Notes: generated from the sequence alone by a model not told the origin. A stretch of 64,000 nucleotides of DNA from Cupriavidus pauculus (GCF_022179805.1 NZ_BPUO01000006.1:248001-312000), one strand, 5' to 3'. Counted from the stretch's first letter, positions 33,688 to 44,035 are shown. Translations and numbers: made by a program.

Positions 33688-34614
33688 TCATTGCCCTGCC
33701 GGTGCTGCGGGTGCGCCCGAATTCGACAGGCCCCAGATATAGGCTGTCAGCATGCGGATACGCTCGGGCGTGAGGATTTCCTCGTGCGCCGGCATATGGC
33801 CGTTGTGGCCCTTCAGGATGGCGTCGACGATCGAGCCTTCCGAACTGCCATACAGCCACACCTTGTCGGTCAGGTTCGGCGCACCCAGTGCCTGGTTGCC
33901 CTTGCCGTTCCCGCCATGGCATGCCACGCAGGTCGACTTGAACGTGCTCTCGCCACGCGATGCCCGGATCGGGTCGTAAGTCAGTCCCGACAGCGAACGC
34001 ACGTATTGAGCGGTGTCGCCAGCCTGCTTCCCGTCGACGGCGCCGGCAAACGGCGGCATCATGCCGTTGCGGCCTTTCGTGATCGACTGGCGGATCGTAT
34101 CGGGGTCGCCACCATAGAGCCAATCGTCATCGGTCAGGTTCGGAAAGCCCCGGCTGCCGCGCGCATCGGATCCATGACATTGCGCGCAGTAGTTCAGGAA
34201 CAGCCGCTGGCCGATCTCTCGCGCATCGGGGTCCGCCGCCACCTGCTTGACGTCCATCTTCAGGTACTTGGCGTAGATCTCCTGCTGCATCTTCTCGGCG
34301 GCCTGCCGATGCGCGGCAAGTTCGTCCTGCGACGAGAATTTCAACGCACCCGCGTAGGAGCCCAGCCCCGGGTACAGCGCCAGGTAGCCCACGCTGAAAA
34401 TGCACGCCAGCAGGAACATCCACATCCACCAGCGCGGCAGCGGATTGTTCAGCTCGCGCAGGTCATCGTCCCATACGTGCCCGGTATCGTCGGTGGTGCT
34501 GACGCCCTTGGGCATCTTGCGTTGAGAGAACAGCAGCCACACGCACCAGGCGATACCGATGAGCGCGATGGCAGCAATGTAGTAGCTCCAGAAATCGGAA
34601 ATGAAATCGCTCAT
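33688..34614 (-). CDS. ccoP: cbb3 oxidase subunit III (diheme cytochrome c), CcoP
   Basis: Electron-entry subunit of the oxidase. 308 residues: a short N-terminal helix (about 10-28), a DDTGHVWDDDLRELNNPLPRWWMWMF approach to the second membrane helix (about 60-82), then two cytochrome c domains with heme motifs CAQCH (about residue 138) and CVACH (about residue 230) and their distal Met ligands (NGMMPPFAG; NGHMPAHEE). Starts 5 nt after ccoQ. Confidence 0.97.
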   Translation of the reverse strand: MSDFISDFWSYYIAAIALIGIAWCVWLLFSQRKMPKGVSTTDDTGHVWDDDLRELNNPLPRWWMWMFLLACIFSVGYLALYPGLGSYAGALKFSSQDELAAHRQAAEKMQQEIYAKYLKMDVKQVAADPDAREIGQRLFLNYCAQCHGSDARGSRGFPNLTDDDWLYGGDPDTIRQSITKGRNGMMPPFAGAVDGKQAGDTAQYVRSLSGLTYDPIRASRGESTFKSTCVACHGGNGKGNQALGAPNLTDKVWLYGSSEGSIVDAILKGHNGHMPAHEEILTPERIRMLTAYIWGLSNSGAPAAPAGQ

Positions 34615-34619
34615 GGTTA

Positions 34620-34778
34620 CTAATTCCGGCTTGGATTGTTATGTTCGTCCGGCAAGGCAAACGGCAGCAGCGCCGATTCCTCGTTGGCCGCCTTGCGGCC
34701 AACCGACCACGCCCACCAGCAGATGGCGAGGAACGTCAGCATCGACAGGACGGTAGCGACGGAGGTCACGATCACCAT
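34620..34778 (-). CDS. ccoQ: cbb3 oxidase subunit IV, CcoQ (FixQ)
   Basis: A 52-residue protein with one membrane helix (MVIVTSVATVLSMLTF to CWWAWS, about 3-25) and a hydrophilic tail RKAANEESALLPFALPDE. CcoQ stabilises the oxidase and its interaction with CcoP. GAAGGAG lies 8 nt before the ATG; the gene begins 4 nt after the ccoO stop and ends 5 nt before ccoP. Confidence 0.92.
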   Translation of the reverse strand: MVIVTSVATVLSMLTFLAICWWAWSVGRKAANEESALLPFALPDEHNNPSRN

Positions 34779-34782
34779 GGCA

Positions 34783-35478
34783 TCACTCCTTCGCGGGCGC
34801 GGCGGATTGCTCTGCCGGCGCGGCCGCAGCAGGCTCGGCGGCAGGTTCCAGCCGCACGTTGCGGCGGTTCAGGCCGAGCCCCTGCAGGTACGCCACCATC
34901 GCGTCCTCCTCGGTCTTGCCCACGAGTTCTTCCGGTGCGCGCGAGATTTCGTCGTCGGTGTATGGCACACCCAGGCGCTGCAGCGCCCGCATGCGCGCCT
35001 GCACCGAATCGGTGGCCAGTTGCGTCTTTTCAAGCCACGGATACGACGGCATCACCGATTCCGGCACCACGTCGCGCGGGTTGCGCAGGTGGATGCGCTG
35101 CCAGTCGTCGGAATAACGGCCGCCGACGCGAGCCAGATCAGGACCGGTGCGCTTGGAGCCCCACAGGAACGGGTGGTCGAACACCGATTCGCCGGCCGTG
35201 GAGAAATGGCCATAGCGTTCCGTTTCGGCCTGCAGCGTACGTACCTGCTGCGAGTGGCAGCCCACGCAACCTTCGCGGATATAGATGTCGCGCCCCATCA
35301 GCCGCAGCGGCGAATATGGCGTGACGCCCGGGTCGGGCTGGGTGGTCGAATGCTGGAAGAACAGCGGCACGATCTGCACCAGACCGGCAATGCTCACCAC
35401 GATGATCGTGGCGATGATCAGCCAGCCGACGTTCTTTTCCAGCGTCTCGTGCTTGAAGAAACCTTGATTCTGAGACAT
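34783..35478 (-). CDS. ccoO: cbb3 oxidase subunit II (monoheme cytochrome c), CcoO
   Basis: Membrane-anchored cytochrome c of the oxidase. Starting at [20 protein letters not shown], after GAGGA, gives 231 residues; the frame to 35598 is an unsupported extension over ccoN. One membrane helix (about 17-40), then the single heme motif [11 protein letters not shown] (about residue 78) and a Met ligand in [11 protein letters not shown]-terminal Ala/Glu/Pro tail follows. 20 nt after ccoN. Confidence 0.96.
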   Translation of the reverse strand: MSQNQGFFKHETLEKNVGWLIIATIIVVSIAGLVQIVPLFFQHSTTQPDPGVTPYSPLRLMGRDIYIREGCVGCHSQQVRTLQAETERYGHFSTAGESVFDHPFLWGSKRTGPDLARVGGRYSDDWQRIHLRNPRDVVPESVMPSYPWLEKTQLATDSVQARMRALQRLGVPYTDDEISRAPEELVGKTEEDAMVAYLQGLGLNRRNVRLEPAAEPAAAAPAEQSAAPAKE

Positions 35479-35497
35479 TGTTTGCGTCCTCGGCGGG

Positions 35498-36946
35498 TCA
35501 GTGGGCGGAAGCCGGCAGCGTGGCCGGAATCGGCGCGTCCACCGCTGGCTTGCCGGCGATCGTGCGGAACACGTTGTAGGCCATGATGAACATGCCACCC
35601 AGGAAACACAGGCCGCCCAGCAGACGGATCAGGTAGAACGGATACTTGGCCTTGACCGCTTCCACGAACGTGTAGGTCAGCGTGCCGTCGGGCTGCGTGG
35701 CACGCCACATCAGGCCTTCCATCACACCGGCGATCCACATCGAGGCGATGTAGAGCACCACGCCAATCGTGGCGACCCAGAAGTGCAGTTCGATCAGGCG
35801 CGTGCTGTACATCTGCTTTTCGCCGAACAGGCGCGGAATCAGGTAGTACAGCGAGCCGATGGAGATCATGGCGACCCAGCCCAGCGCGCCCGAGTGCACG
35901 TGGCCGATCGTCCAGTCCGTGTAGTGCGACAGCGCGTTCACAGTCTTGATCGACATCATCGAGCCTTCGAACGTGGCCATGCCGTAGAACGACAGCGCCA
36001 CCACCAGGAACTTGAGGATCGGATCGGTACGCAGCTTGTGCCAGGCACCGGACATGGTCATGATGCCGTTGATCATCCCGCCCCACGACGGCGCGAGCAG
36101 GATCAGCGAGAACACCATGCCCAGCGACTGCGCCCAGTCCGGCAGTGCCGTGTACTGCAGGTGGTGCGGGCCCGCCCACATGTAGGTGAAATTGAGCGCC
36201 CAGAAGTGAACGATCGACAGGCGATAGGAGTAGATCGGGCGTTCGGCCTGCTTGGGGATGAAGTAGTACATCATGCCCAGGAAGCTCGTGGTCAGGAAGA
36301 AGCCCACGGCGTTATGGCCGTACCACCACTGGATCATGGCGTCCTGCACGCCCGCATACGCCGAGTACGACTTCCACATCGACGCCGGCATCTCGATGTT
36401 GTTGACGATGTGCAGAATCGCGATGGTCAGGATGTACGCGCCGAAGAACCAGTTGGCCACGTAGATATGGCGCGTCTTGCGCTTGACGATCGTGCCGAAG
36501 AAGACAATGGCGTAGGCCACCCAGACCAGCGTGATCAGGATGTCGATCGGCCATTCGAGCTCGGCATACTCCTTGGAACTCGTGATGCCCATCGGCAGCG
36601 TGATGGCCGCTGCCACGATGACGATCTGCCAGCCCCAGAACGTGAAGGCCGCGAGCGGGCCGCAAAACAGGCGTGCCTGGCAGGTACGCTGCACCACGTA
36701 GTACGACGTGGCGAACAGCGCGCTGCCGCCAAACGCGAAGATCACCGCGTTGGTGTGCAGCGGGCGCAGTCGGCCGAACGACAGCCACGGCGTGTTGAAA
36801 TTCAGATCCGGCCAGATCAGTTGCGCCGCAAGCAGAACGCCTACGGCCATGCCGACGATACCCCAGACCACAGTCATGACGGCAAATTGCCGCACGACGC
36901 CGTAGTTGAAGGTGTCGACGCGTGGAGACGCGGTGGTGACAGCCAT
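35498..36946 (-). CDS. ccoN: cbb3 oxidase catalytic subunit I, CcoN
   Basis: Heme-copper oxidase subunit with about 12 membrane helices, 482 residues. It reduces oxygen with very high affinity at the heme b3-CuB site. Metal ligands appear in [28 protein letters not shown] (CuB/active-site Tyr-His helix), [16 protein letters not shown], and [20 protein letters not shown] (heme ligands). First structural gene; an FNR box is centred 78 bp upstream of the start codon. Confidence 0.97.
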   Translation of the reverse strand: MAVTTASPRVDTFNYGVVRQFAVMTVVWGIVGMAVGVLLAAQLIWPDLNFNTPWLSFGRLRPLHTNAVIFAFGGSALFATSYYVVQRTCQARLFCGPLAAFTFWGWQIVIVAAAITLPMGITSSKEYAELEWPIDILITLVWVAYAIVFFGTIVKRKTRHIYVANWFFGAYILTIAILHIVNNIEMPASMWKSYSAYAGVQDAMIQWWYGHNAVGFFLTTSFLGMMYYFIPKQAERPIYSYRLSIVHFWALNFTYMWAGPHHLQYTALPDWAQSLGMVFSLILLAPSWGGMINGIMTMSGAWHKLRTDPILKFLVVALSFYGMATFEGSMMSIKTVNALSHYTDWTIGHVHSGALGWVAMISIGSLYYLIPRLFGEKQMYSTRLIELHFWVATIGVVLYIASMWIAGVMEGLMWRATQPDGTLTYTFVEAVKAKYPFYLIRLLGGLCFLGGMFIMAYNVFRTIAGKPAVDAPIPATLPASAH

Positions 36947-37017
36947 TCAGACCCCCAAGCTAAGTAAGAATAAACCTATTGACTGTGTGACTTTAGAAAA
37001 ACAACCGGGCTGCCGCG

Positions 37018-37031
37018 TTGACTTGAATCAA
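37018..37031 (-). promoter_or_regulatory. FNR box upstream of ccoN
   Basis: TTGAC-TTGA-ATCAA matches the TTGAT-N4-ATCAA consensus at nine of ten positions. Its distance from ccoN (72-85 bp) fits activation at about -41.5 with a 30-40 nt leader. Confidence 0.85.
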
Positions 37032-37108
37032 TCCTTGCGCACCAAGCACGAACTGTTTTTCCGAGGCAATGTCAGTAGCGCCCACACGCGACGTCCGCTA
37101 TGCACTCG

Positions 37109-37273
37109 CTACGTAGGTTCCGGACCTTGCGGCTTGTCGTTATCGAGCAGAATGGCTTCGCCAGGCCGGTCCAAGTCGTCGTACTGCCCTGCCTGCAACG
37201 CCCACCACAGCACCCCTGCGATCAACGCCACCAGGACCAGGCTCATCGGCACCAGCAGATAGAGCGTTTCCAT
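37109..37273 (-). CDS. ccoS: cbb3 oxidase assembly protein CcoS
   Basis: 54 residues: one membrane helix (METLYLLVPMSLVLVALIAG as landmark, about 3-26), then the CcoS-typical WWALQAGQYDDLDRPGEAILLDND. CcoS is needed for cofactor insertion into the oxidase. The ATG touches the ccoI stop (TAAATG), so the two are coupled; GGGAGCGG is its ribosome-binding site. Too short for many gene finders. Confidence 0.93.
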   Translation of the reverse strand: METLYLLVPMSLVLVALIAGVLWWALQAGQYDDLDRPGEAILLDNDKPQGPEPT

Positions 37274-39862
37274 TTACCGCTCCCGAGACGGCTGTTGCCG
37301 CGCCGCCCCCTTGACGCGCAGCAGCCGCCATGCGTTGGCCACCACCAGCAATGAGGACACCGACATGCCAATGCCCGCCATCCACGCCGTCACATGGCCC
37401 GTGGCGGCCAGCGGAATGGCCACGACGTTGTAGGCAAACGCCCAGCCCAGGTTCTGCCGCACCACCCGGCGCGCGCGCCGCGCGGTGGCAACGGCAGTGG
37501 CAATCTCGGCTATGCCGCCGTGCGTCAGCACGGCATCGGCCCCGGCCTGCGCGAGCGGCGCACCGCTGCCGATGGCGATCGACACCTGCGCTTGCGCCAG
37601 CACCGGGGCATCGTTGATACCGTCGCCCACGGCCAGCACGACCGCCCCATCGCGTTGCAGAGCCGCCACGTAGTCGCGCTTGCCCTCCGGCGTCACGGCG
37701 CCGACGGCAGTCGTCATGCCGAAGCGGTCCGCCCACCAGCGCACTGCCGCCTCGCCATCGCCTGAAACCAGATGGCAGCGAACGCCGAGCGAGGCAAGCT
37801 GGCGCAGCAGTACAGGGGTCTGGGCGCGTTCGATATCGGCCAGTTGGAAACAAGCAAGGAAGCCGGCGGCGTCGCCCAGCCATACCTGGGTGGCGCCGGG
37901 ATGAGTTTCGTGGCCATGCGCCACCGGACCCGGGTGCGCCGCCAGCGCGGCCACGAACTCGCGGCGCCCCAGTCGAAACCGGCGGCCTTCGACTTCCGCC
38001 TCGAGGCCTTGCCCGGGCACGTTGCGCAGGTCGGTTGCCGTGGGCGCTTCGTCAGCGCCGCCAAGGTCGCCGAGATCGCCGAGGGCTCGGGCGATCGGAT
38101 GCTCGCCACCTCGCTCCATGGCAGCGGCCACGCGCCGGCAGTCCCACGCATCGAGCGCGCCGAATGTCTGGGTCGATGCCAGCGCGAAGCGTCCTTCGGT
38201 CAGCGTGCCGGTTTTGTCTAGAACGACGTCTGTCACGCGGGACAGCGCCTCCAGCGCATGCGCACGCGTCAGCAACACGCCCCGGCGCGACAGCGCGGCG
38301 CCAGCGGCCGCCAGCGCGGCGGGTGTGGCCAGCGACAATGCGCAAGGGCAACTCACCACCAGCACCGCCACCGTGACCAGCAGCGCGCGCGACGGATCGA
38401 GCCATAGCGCCCAGACGATGCCAGTGACCACGGCCATCAAGAGCAGCGTGCCGACGAACCAGCCGGCCACGCGATCCGCCAGTTGGGCGAGCCTGGGCTT
38501 GTCCGCCAGTGCGCGATCGAGTACGGCCACGATTTCCGCCAGCCGGGTCTGCGCGCCAATCCGGTCGATACGCACTTCCAGCGGACTGGCTGCGTTGAAG
38601 CAGCCCGCCAGCACGCTGTCGCCTGCCGCGCGCTTCACCGGACGCGCCTCGCCCGTCAGCATCGATTCGTCGAGTTCGCTGGCGCCAGCCAGTACCACGC
38701 CGTCGGCCGGCACGATTTCGCCCGCCTTGACCCGGATACGGTCACCGGGCTGCAGGCGCGCCACCGGCACCCGCTCGCCTGCCCCGCCGGCCTGCGCCAG
38801 GCGCTCGCAGGTCGCGGGCAACTGCCGCGCCAGCATCTCTGCCCCGCTGCGCGATGCCTGGCGAACGTACAGTTCCAGGTAGCGCGCCAGCAGCAGGAAC
38901 GCCACGAACATCGTCACAGAGTCGAAATAGACCTCGCCGACGCCGCGCACGGTGGCGACAGCGCTGGCCAGGAAGCCCGCCACGATGCCGATGGCGACCG
39001 GCACATCCATACCCATATGGCGCTGGCGCAACGACCGCCACGCGCCCGCGAAGATCGGCCAGGCGGAATAAAGAACGACCGGAATGGTCAGCGCGAAGCT
39101 GGCCCAGCGCATCAATTGCAACTGGCCAGGATCAATCGTGGCTTCATGGGTGTAGAGCGGCCACGCGTACATCATGACCTGCATCATGCCCAGCATGGCC
39201 ACGGCCATGCGCATCAGCAGGCTGCGCCGCTCCCGTCGGTCCTGCTGGTCGGAGCGCGATACCTCGAACGGCCATGCCTCGTAGCCGATATCGGCCAGGC
39301 TGGCCAGCAGATCGGCGACGCCCTGCGAAGCGACCTGCCAGCGCACGACCACGCGGCGCGTGGCCACATTGGCCACCACCGACTCCACGCCTTCCAGCCG
39401 GGCCAGATGCTGCTCGATCAGCCAGGCACACGCCGCGCAGCGGATATTCTCGGGCGCCAGCGTCACCTCGGCGCGGCGATCGTCCAGCACGCGCACGAAC
39501 TGGCTGCGCAATTCAGGGGTGTCGTAGGCCGTCCAGACTGGGGCGGCTTCGCGCCGTGCCTCGGCATCGATCGGGCGCGCAAAGCGCGTGACATCGCCAT
39601 ACAGATGACCGAAGCCTGCGGCGTGGAGGGTCTGCGCCAGGGTCTGGCAACCGCCGCAGCAGAATGCGCGCGATTGCCCGTCGATCCGCGCGACGAACGG
39701 CGCGGCGCCCTTGAATGGCTGACCGCAATGAAAACAATCGGTGGAAGAATCTGATGGAGACGCCGGCGGCTGCCCGACAGACGGGGCGGCGGATGCAGCG
39801 GAGGCGGCGGGTCTGGCTGGTGCCAGGGGCGGCGCTAGGGGGGCGGAAGTCAGAGACGGCAT
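37274..39862 (-). CDS. ccoI: Copper-exporting P1B ATPase for cbb3 assembly (CcoI/FixI)
   Basis: Moves copper across the inner membrane for the oxidase. 862 residues. A disordered Ala/Pro/Ser-rich start (1-40) precedes a Cys-rich CFHCGQP...CCGGC metal-binding domain (about 43-75) and an HMA domain whose CxxC is read as IRCAACAWL (about 140). Eight membrane helices follow, with the transport motif VSCPCALSLATPAALAAAG, phosphorylation site DKTGTLTEG, an HP motif (GGEHPIARAL) and the hinge GDGINDAPVLAQAQVSIAIG. An FNR box lies 52-65 bp upstream. Confidence 0.96.
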   Translation of the reverse strand: MPSLTSAPLAPPLAPARPAASAASAAPSVGQPPASPSDSSTDCFHCGQPFKGAAPFVARIDGQSRAFCCGGCQTLAQTLHAAGFGHLYGDVTRFARPIDAEARREAAPVWTAYDTPELRSQFVRVLDDRRAEVTLAPENIRCAACAWLIEQHLARLEGVESVVANVATRRVVVRWQVASQGVADLLASLADIGYEAWPFEVSRSDQQDRRERRSLLMRMAVAMLGMMQVMMYAWPLYTHEATIDPGQLQLMRWASFALTIPVVLYSAWPIFAGAWRSLRQRHMGMDVPVAIGIVAGFLASAVATVRGVGEVYFDSVTMFVAFLLLARYLELYVRQASRSGAEMLARQLPATCERLAQAGGAGERVPVARLQPGDRIRVKAGEIVPADGVVLAGASELDESMLTGEARPVKRAAGDSVLAGCFNAASPLEVRIDRIGAQTRLAEIVAVLDRALADKPRLAQLADRVAGWFVGTLLLMAVVTGIVWALWLDPSRALLVTVAVLVVSCPCALSLATPAALAAAGAALSRRGVLLTRAHALEALSRVTDVVLDKTGTLTEGRFALASTQTFGALDAWDCRRVAAAMERGGEHPIARALGDLGDLGGADEAPTATDLRNVPGQGLEAEVEGRRFRLGRREFVAALAAHPGPVAHGHETHPGATQVWLGDAAGFLACFQLADIERAQTPVLLRQLASLGVRCHLVSGDGEAAVRWWADRFGMTTAVGAVTPEGKRDYVAALQRDGAVVLAVGDGINDAPVLAQAQVSIAIGSGAPLAQAGADAVLTHGGIAEIATAVATARRARRVVRQNLGWAFAYNVVAIPLAATGHVTAWMAGIGMSVSSLLVVANAWRLLRVKGAARQQPSRER

Positions 39863-39913
39863 GGCGCGCTTTTTTTACCCAGTGGATACTAGGTAACTCA
39901 GGCGCGCGCCGCC

Positions 39914-39927
39914 TTGACTCAGGTCAA
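39914..39927 (-). promoter_or_regulatory. FNR box upstream of ccoI
   Basis: A perfectly symmetrical TTGAC-TCAG-GTCAA, eight of ten positions like TTGAT-N4-ATCAA, centred 58 bp before the ccoI start codon. Confidence 0.75.
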
Positions 39928-40012
39928 ACTTGAAGGAAGGACGTCAGAATCGTCCCGCCAGGTATCCGGCACGCAACAGAAGATTGCCGGATACGACTGA
40001 CATCCGGGCCAA

Positions 40013-41110
40013 TCAGGTCAGCGAGGTGTCCATCACCCGGCGTTCCGATTCCAGATACTCGCGCGACTGCATCTCGATGATGCGCGACACGGTCCGGTGG
40101 AACTCGTTGGCCATTTGCCCTTCGTTATAGAGCTCGTCGGCCGGCACTTCGGCCGAAATCAGCAGCTTGACCTTGTGGTCGTAGAACACGTCGATCAGCC
40201 ACGTGAAGCGGCGGGCCTCCGACGACATCCGGGGCGTCATCTTCGGGACGTCGGAGAGAATCACCGTATGGAACTGCGAGGCAATCTCAAGGTAGTCGTT
40301 CTGCGAGCGCGGGCCGCCACACAGCGTGGCGAAATCGAACCAGACCACCCCGTTGGCCTTGCGCAGCGCCTTGATCTCGCGATGCTCGATATGGAGGATC
40401 GGCGATTCGTCAGCGGTGCCCGCAATCCCCACGAACGCGTCGCGCAGTGCGGCGCTGGCCTCGCGGCCCAACGGGGTATGGTAAGCCTGCACCTGCTCCA
40501 GGGCGCGCTTGCGGTAGTCGATGCCGGCGTCCACGTTCAGTACGTCGAGCTTGGTCTGCAGCAGCTCGATGGCCGGCAGCACGCGGTCACGGTGCAGGCC
40601 GTCCGGATACAGCAGGTCCGGGCGATAGTTCGACGTCATCACGAACTGCACGCCGTTGTCGAACAACTGCTGCAGCAGCCGGTGCAGGATCATGGCATCC
40701 GCCACGTCGCTGACGTGGAACTCGTCGAAGCAGATCAGGCGGAAACGGCGCGCGATGCGTTTGGCCAGCTCGTCGAGCGGATCGGGGCGGCCCCGCAGCT
40801 CTTCGAGTTCGCGGTGCACCTCGCGCATGAATTCATGGAAATGGAGCCGTGTCTTGCGTACCACGGGCACGCAGGAATAGAAGCTGTCCATCAGGAACGA
40901 CTTGCCGCGCCCCACCCCACCCCACATGTAGACGCCCTTGGGCACGTCGGGATGCACCAGAAACTTCTTCAGCGCGTTGTTGCGGCGGCTCTTGTACGCC
41001 ACCCACTCGTCATAGCATTGCTGCAGCCGCGCCACGGCGCGCAGTTGCGCCTCGTCGGACTGATAGCCGCGCTGCTTGAGCTCGTGGTCGTAAAACTCGG
41101 TGACGTTCAT
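40013..41110 (-). CDS. zapE: Cell-division ATPase ZapE (AFG1-like)
   Basis: P-loop ATPase of 365 residues that interacts with the Z-ring in E. coli and belongs to the AFG1 family. Walker A GGVGRGKSFLMD (about residue 64), Walker B LICFDEFHVSDVADAMIL (about residue 125), sensor MTSNYRPDLLYPDGLHRDR and the C-terminal SSEARRFTWLIDVFYDHKVKLLISAE motif. It stands after lpdA on the same strand, with a strong hairpin terminator between, so it is likely a separate unit. Confidence 0.95.
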   Translation of the reverse strand: MNVTEFYDHELKQRGYQSDEAQLRAVARLQQCYDEWVAYKSRRNNALKKFLVHPDVPKGVYMWGGVGRGKSFLMDSFYSCVPVVRKTRLHFHEFMREVHRELEELRGRPDPLDELAKRIARRFRLICFDEFHVSDVADAMILHRLLQQLFDNGVQFVMTSNYRPDLLYPDGLHRDRVLPAIELLQTKLDVLNVDAGIDYRKRALEQVQAYHTPLGREASAALRDAFVGIAGTADESPILHIEHREIKALRKANGVVWFDFATLCGGPRSQNDYLEIASQFHTVILSDVPKMTPRMSSEARRFTWLIDVFYDHKVKLLISAEVPADELYNEGQMANEFHRTVSRIIEMQSREYLESERRVMDTSLT

Positions 41111-41151
41111 GTCGGGGGCCTGGCGGAAATACGGGGTGCTGCAAGCGAAAA

Positions 41152-41182
41152 CGGCGCGCCGCGAAAATCACGCGGCGCGCCG
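41152..41182 (-). terminator. Terminator after lpdA
   Basis: A 12-bp perfect stem (CGGCGCGCCGCG at 41152-41163, CGCGGCGCGCCG at 41171-41182) with loop AAAATCA; TTTT follows on the minus strand. Confidence 0.75.
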
Positions 41183-41209
41183 GTGTTCACCAAGCGGTGA
41201 ACTGGGGTA

Positions 41210-42634
41210 TTACATGTTCAGCTGACGCTTGTCGACGGCCAGCGCGGCTTCGCGCATGACTTCCGACATCGACGGGTGCGGGTGGCAAACGCGAGCGACG
41301 TCTTCGCTTGCCGCCTTGAACTCCATCGCCACCACGGCTTCGGCGATCAGGTCCGAAGCATTGGCCGCCACGATGTGCACGCCCAGGATCTCGTCGGTCT
41401 TGGCATCGGCCAGCATCTTCACGAAGCCGTCCGACGCGCCCATGCCCAGTGCACGGCCGTTGGCCATGAACGGGAACTGGCCCGACTTGTACTCGCGGCC
41501 TTCGGCCTTGAGCTGCTGCTCGGTCTTGCCCACCCAGGCGATTTCCGGGAACGTGTAGATGACCCACGGTACCGTGTTGAAATCGATGTGCGGCTTCTGG
41601 CCAACGATACGCTCGGCCACGGCCACGCCTTCGTCCTCGGCCTTGTGCGCCAGCATCGGGCCACGCACCACGTCGCCAATTGCCCAGATGCCCGGCACCT
41701 TGGTCTGGCAGTGGTCATCCACCTCGATGAAGCCGCGCTGGTCCACGCCCAGGCCAACTGCTTCCAGGCCCAGGTTGTCGGTGTTCGGCACGCGGCCCAC
41801 CGACACGATCAGGCGATCGACTTCCAGCGTCTGGTCCTTGCCGTCCTTGTCGGTGTAGGCAACGGTGACGTTGTCCTTGCCGGTCTTGACTTCGTTGACC
41901 TTCACGCCCAGGTTGAACTTCAGGCCCTGCTTGGTCAGCAGCTTCTGCGCTTCCTTGGCCACGCCATCATCGGCGGCGCCCAGGAATGCGGGCAGCGCTT
42001 CCAGCACGGTCACGTCGGCACCCAGACGGCGCCACACCGAACCCAGCTCCAGGCCGATCACGCCGGCGCCGATCACGCCCAGCTTCTTGGGCACCGAGTC
42101 GTACTTCAGGGCGCCTTCGTTGTCGCTGATCAGCTTGTTGTCGACGGCGATACCCGGCAGATGGCGAGCCTTCGAACCGGTGGCGATGATGACCTGCTTG
42201 GCGGTCAGCGTTTCGCCGTTCACTTCGACCTGGAAGCCTTCGGCTGCCTTGCCGGCGAACTTGCCGTAGCCCTTGAACAGGGTCACCTTGTTCTTGCGGA
42301 ACAGGAATTCGATACCCTTCGTCATCTTGCCGACGATATCGTCCTTGCGCTTGAGCATCTTGGCCACGTCGACCTTGACGTCGCCCACGGTGATGCCGTG
42401 GTCAGCCAGGTGGTGCGAGGCGTTCTCGAATTCTTCCGAGGAAGCCAGCAGTGCCTTGGACGGGATGCAGCCCACGTTCAGGCAGGTACCACCCAGGCGT
42501 GCCTCGCCCTTCGGGTCGTCATAGGCGTTGCCTTCCAGGCAGGCCACGTTCAGGCCCAGCTGGGCAGCACGAATGGCGGCGATGTAGCCGCCGGGGCCGG
42601 CGCCGATCACCAGCACGTCGAATTGTTTGCTCAT
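41210..42634 (-). CDS. lpdA: Dihydrolipoyl dehydrogenase (E3 of 2-oxoglutarate dehydrogenase)
   Basis: FAD enzyme that reoxidises the lipoyl groups of OdhB, passing electrons to NAD+. 474 residues: FAD motif VLVIGAGPGGYIAAIRAAQLG, redox disulfide GGTCLNVGCIPSKALL, NAD motif GVIGAGVIGLELGSVW (about residue 185), second FAD motif GIWAIGDVVRGPMLAHKAEDEG and catalytic His-Glu pair in CHPHPSMSEVMREA. Third gene of the odhA-odhB-lpdA set; a REP-like hairpin lies in the gap before it. Confidence 0.97.
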   Translation of the reverse strand: MSKQFDVLVIGAGPGGYIAAIRAAQLGLNVACLEGNAYDDPKGEARLGGTCLNVGCIPSKALLASSEEFENASHHLADHGITVGDVKVDVAKMLKRKDDIVGKMTKGIEFLFRKNKVTLFKGYGKFAGKAAEGFQVEVNGETLTAKQVIIATGSKARHLPGIAVDNKLISDNEGALKYDSVPKKLGVIGAGVIGLELGSVWRRLGADVTVLEALPAFLGAADDGVAKEAQKLLTKQGLKFNLGVKVNEVKTGKDNVTVAYTDKDGKDQTLEVDRLIVSVGRVPNTDNLGLEAVGLGVDQRGFIEVDDHCQTKVPGIWAIGDVVRGPMLAHKAEDEGVAVAERIVGQKPHIDFNTVPWVIYTFPEIAWVGKTEQQLKAEGREYKSGQFPFMANGRALGMGASDGFVKMLADAKTDEILGVHIVAANASDLIAEAVVAMEFKAASEDVARVCHPHPSMSEVMREAALAVDKRQLNM

Positions 42635-42712
42635 GGGAAATTTCTCTTTGGCACGTCATGCCCGCGCACTGGCGGACATCCGGCGGCATCGTGCGTACGA
42701 TGCGCTCGCCGG

Positions 42713-42736
42713 GTCCCCGCGCCGGAGCGCGGGGAC
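42713..42736. other. Perfect GC-rich hairpin between odhB and lpdA
   Basis: GTCCCCGCGC (42713-42722) pairs with GCGCGGGGAC (42727-42736) around CGGA. No U-run. Probably an mRNA-stability hairpin or REP-type element that sets the ratio of E2 to E3. Confidence 0.7.
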
Positions 42737-42781
42737 GACGACAAACGGAAGACGGATTGTCTGTCTGGGGACAGGACCGTA

Positions 42782-44035
42782 TTACAGGTCCAGCAGCAGG
42801 CGGGCCGGATCTTCCAGCGCTTCCTTCATGGCCACCAGGCCCAGGACGGCTTCGCGGCCGTCGATGATACGGTGGTCATAGGACATGGCCAGGTAGTTCA
42901 TCGGACGGATCACGATCTGACCGTCTTCCACCACGGCGCGGTCCTTCGTGGCGTGCACGCCCAGGATGGCCGATTGCGGCGGGTTGATGATCGGGGTCGA
43001 CAGCATCGAACCGAACGTACCGCCGTTCGAGATCGAGAACGTACCGCCGGTCAGCTCTTCCAGCGACAGCTTGCCGTCGCGGGCCTTGGCGCCGAATTCA
43101 GCGATCTTCTTCTCGATGTCGGCCAGGCTCATCTGGTCGGCGTTGCGCAGGATCGGCACCACCAGGCCACGCGGCGAGCCAACGGCGATACCGATGTCGA
43201 AGTAGCCGTGGTACAGGATGTCGTTGCCGTCGACCGAAGCGTTGATGATCGGGTACTTCTTCAGCGCGTGCACGGCGGCCTTCACGAAGAACGACATGAA
43301 GCCCAGCTTCACGCCATGTTCCTTCTCGAAGCGATCCTTGTACTTGTTACGCAGATCCATGACCGGCTTCATGTTCACTTCGTTGAACGTGGTCAGGATG
43401 GCGTTGGTCGATTGCGACTGGATCAGGCGCTCGGCGATACGGGCACGCAGGCGGCTCATCGGCACGCGCTCTTCCGGGCGGTCGCCCAGCGCGGCAAAGT
43501 CAACCTGGGCCGACACTTGCTGCAGAGCCGGCTTGGCGGCGGCGGGAGCCGGCGCAGCCTTGGCGGCCGGTGCCGGAGCCGAACCAGCGGCCAGCACGTC
43601 GCCCTTGGTGATGCGGCCATCCTTGCCGGTGCCAGCCACTTGCGAGGCCGACAGACCACCTTCGGCCATCAGCTTGGCAGCCGACGGCATGGCCACGGCG
43701 CCAGCAGCGGCGGGAGCGGCAGCCGGGGCAGCGGCCGGTGCGGCGGCTGCAGGAGCCGGTGCGGCTGCGGCCGGAGCGGCGGCGCCAGCGGTGGCTTCGG
43801 TGTCGATCTTGGCGATGATTTCATCGGCCACTACGGTGTCACCGTCGTTCTTGATGATCTGCGACAGCACGCCAGCCGACGGGGCCGGCACTTCCAGCAC
43901 AACCTTGTCCGTTTCGATTTCGATCAGGATTTCGTCCTGAGCAACGGCTTCGCCCGGCTTCTTCTTCCAGTTCAGCATGGTCGCTTCGGCGACCGATTCA
44001 GACAGTTGCGGAACCTTGACGTCAACAATAGCCAT
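42782..44035 (-). CDS. odhB: 2-oxoglutarate dehydrogenase E2, dihydrolipoyl succinyltransferase
   Basis: Core of the 2-oxoglutarate dehydrogenase complex. 417 residues: one lipoyl domain (1-75) with the lipoylated Lys in [17 protein letters not shown], a flexible Ala/Pro linker (about 78-120), the E1/E3-binding domain ([32 protein letters not shown]) and the catalytic domain (about 185-417) with the active-site [14 protein letters not shown]. One lipoyl domain rather than several favours succinyl- over acetyltransferase. Confidence 0.96.
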   Translation of the reverse strand: MAIVDVKVPQLSESVAEATMLNWKKKPGEAVAQDEILIEIETDKVVLEVPAPSAGVLSQIIKNDGDTVVADEIIAKIDTEATAGAAAPAAAAPAPAAAAPAAAPAAAPAAAGAVAMPSAAKLMAEGGLSASQVAGTGKDGRITKGDVLAAGSAPAPAAKAAPAPAAAKPALQQVSAQVDFAALGDRPEERVPMSRLRARIAERLIQSQSTNAILTTFNEVNMKPVMDLRNKYKDRFEKEHGVKLGFMSFFVKAAVHALKKYPIINASVDGNDILYHGYFDIGIAVGSPRGLVVPILRNADQMSLADIEKKIAEFGAKARDGKLSLEELTGGTFSISNGGTFGSMLSTPIINPPQSAILGVHATKDRAVVEDGQIVIRPMNYLAMSYDHRIIDGREAVLGLVAMKEALEDPARLLLDL

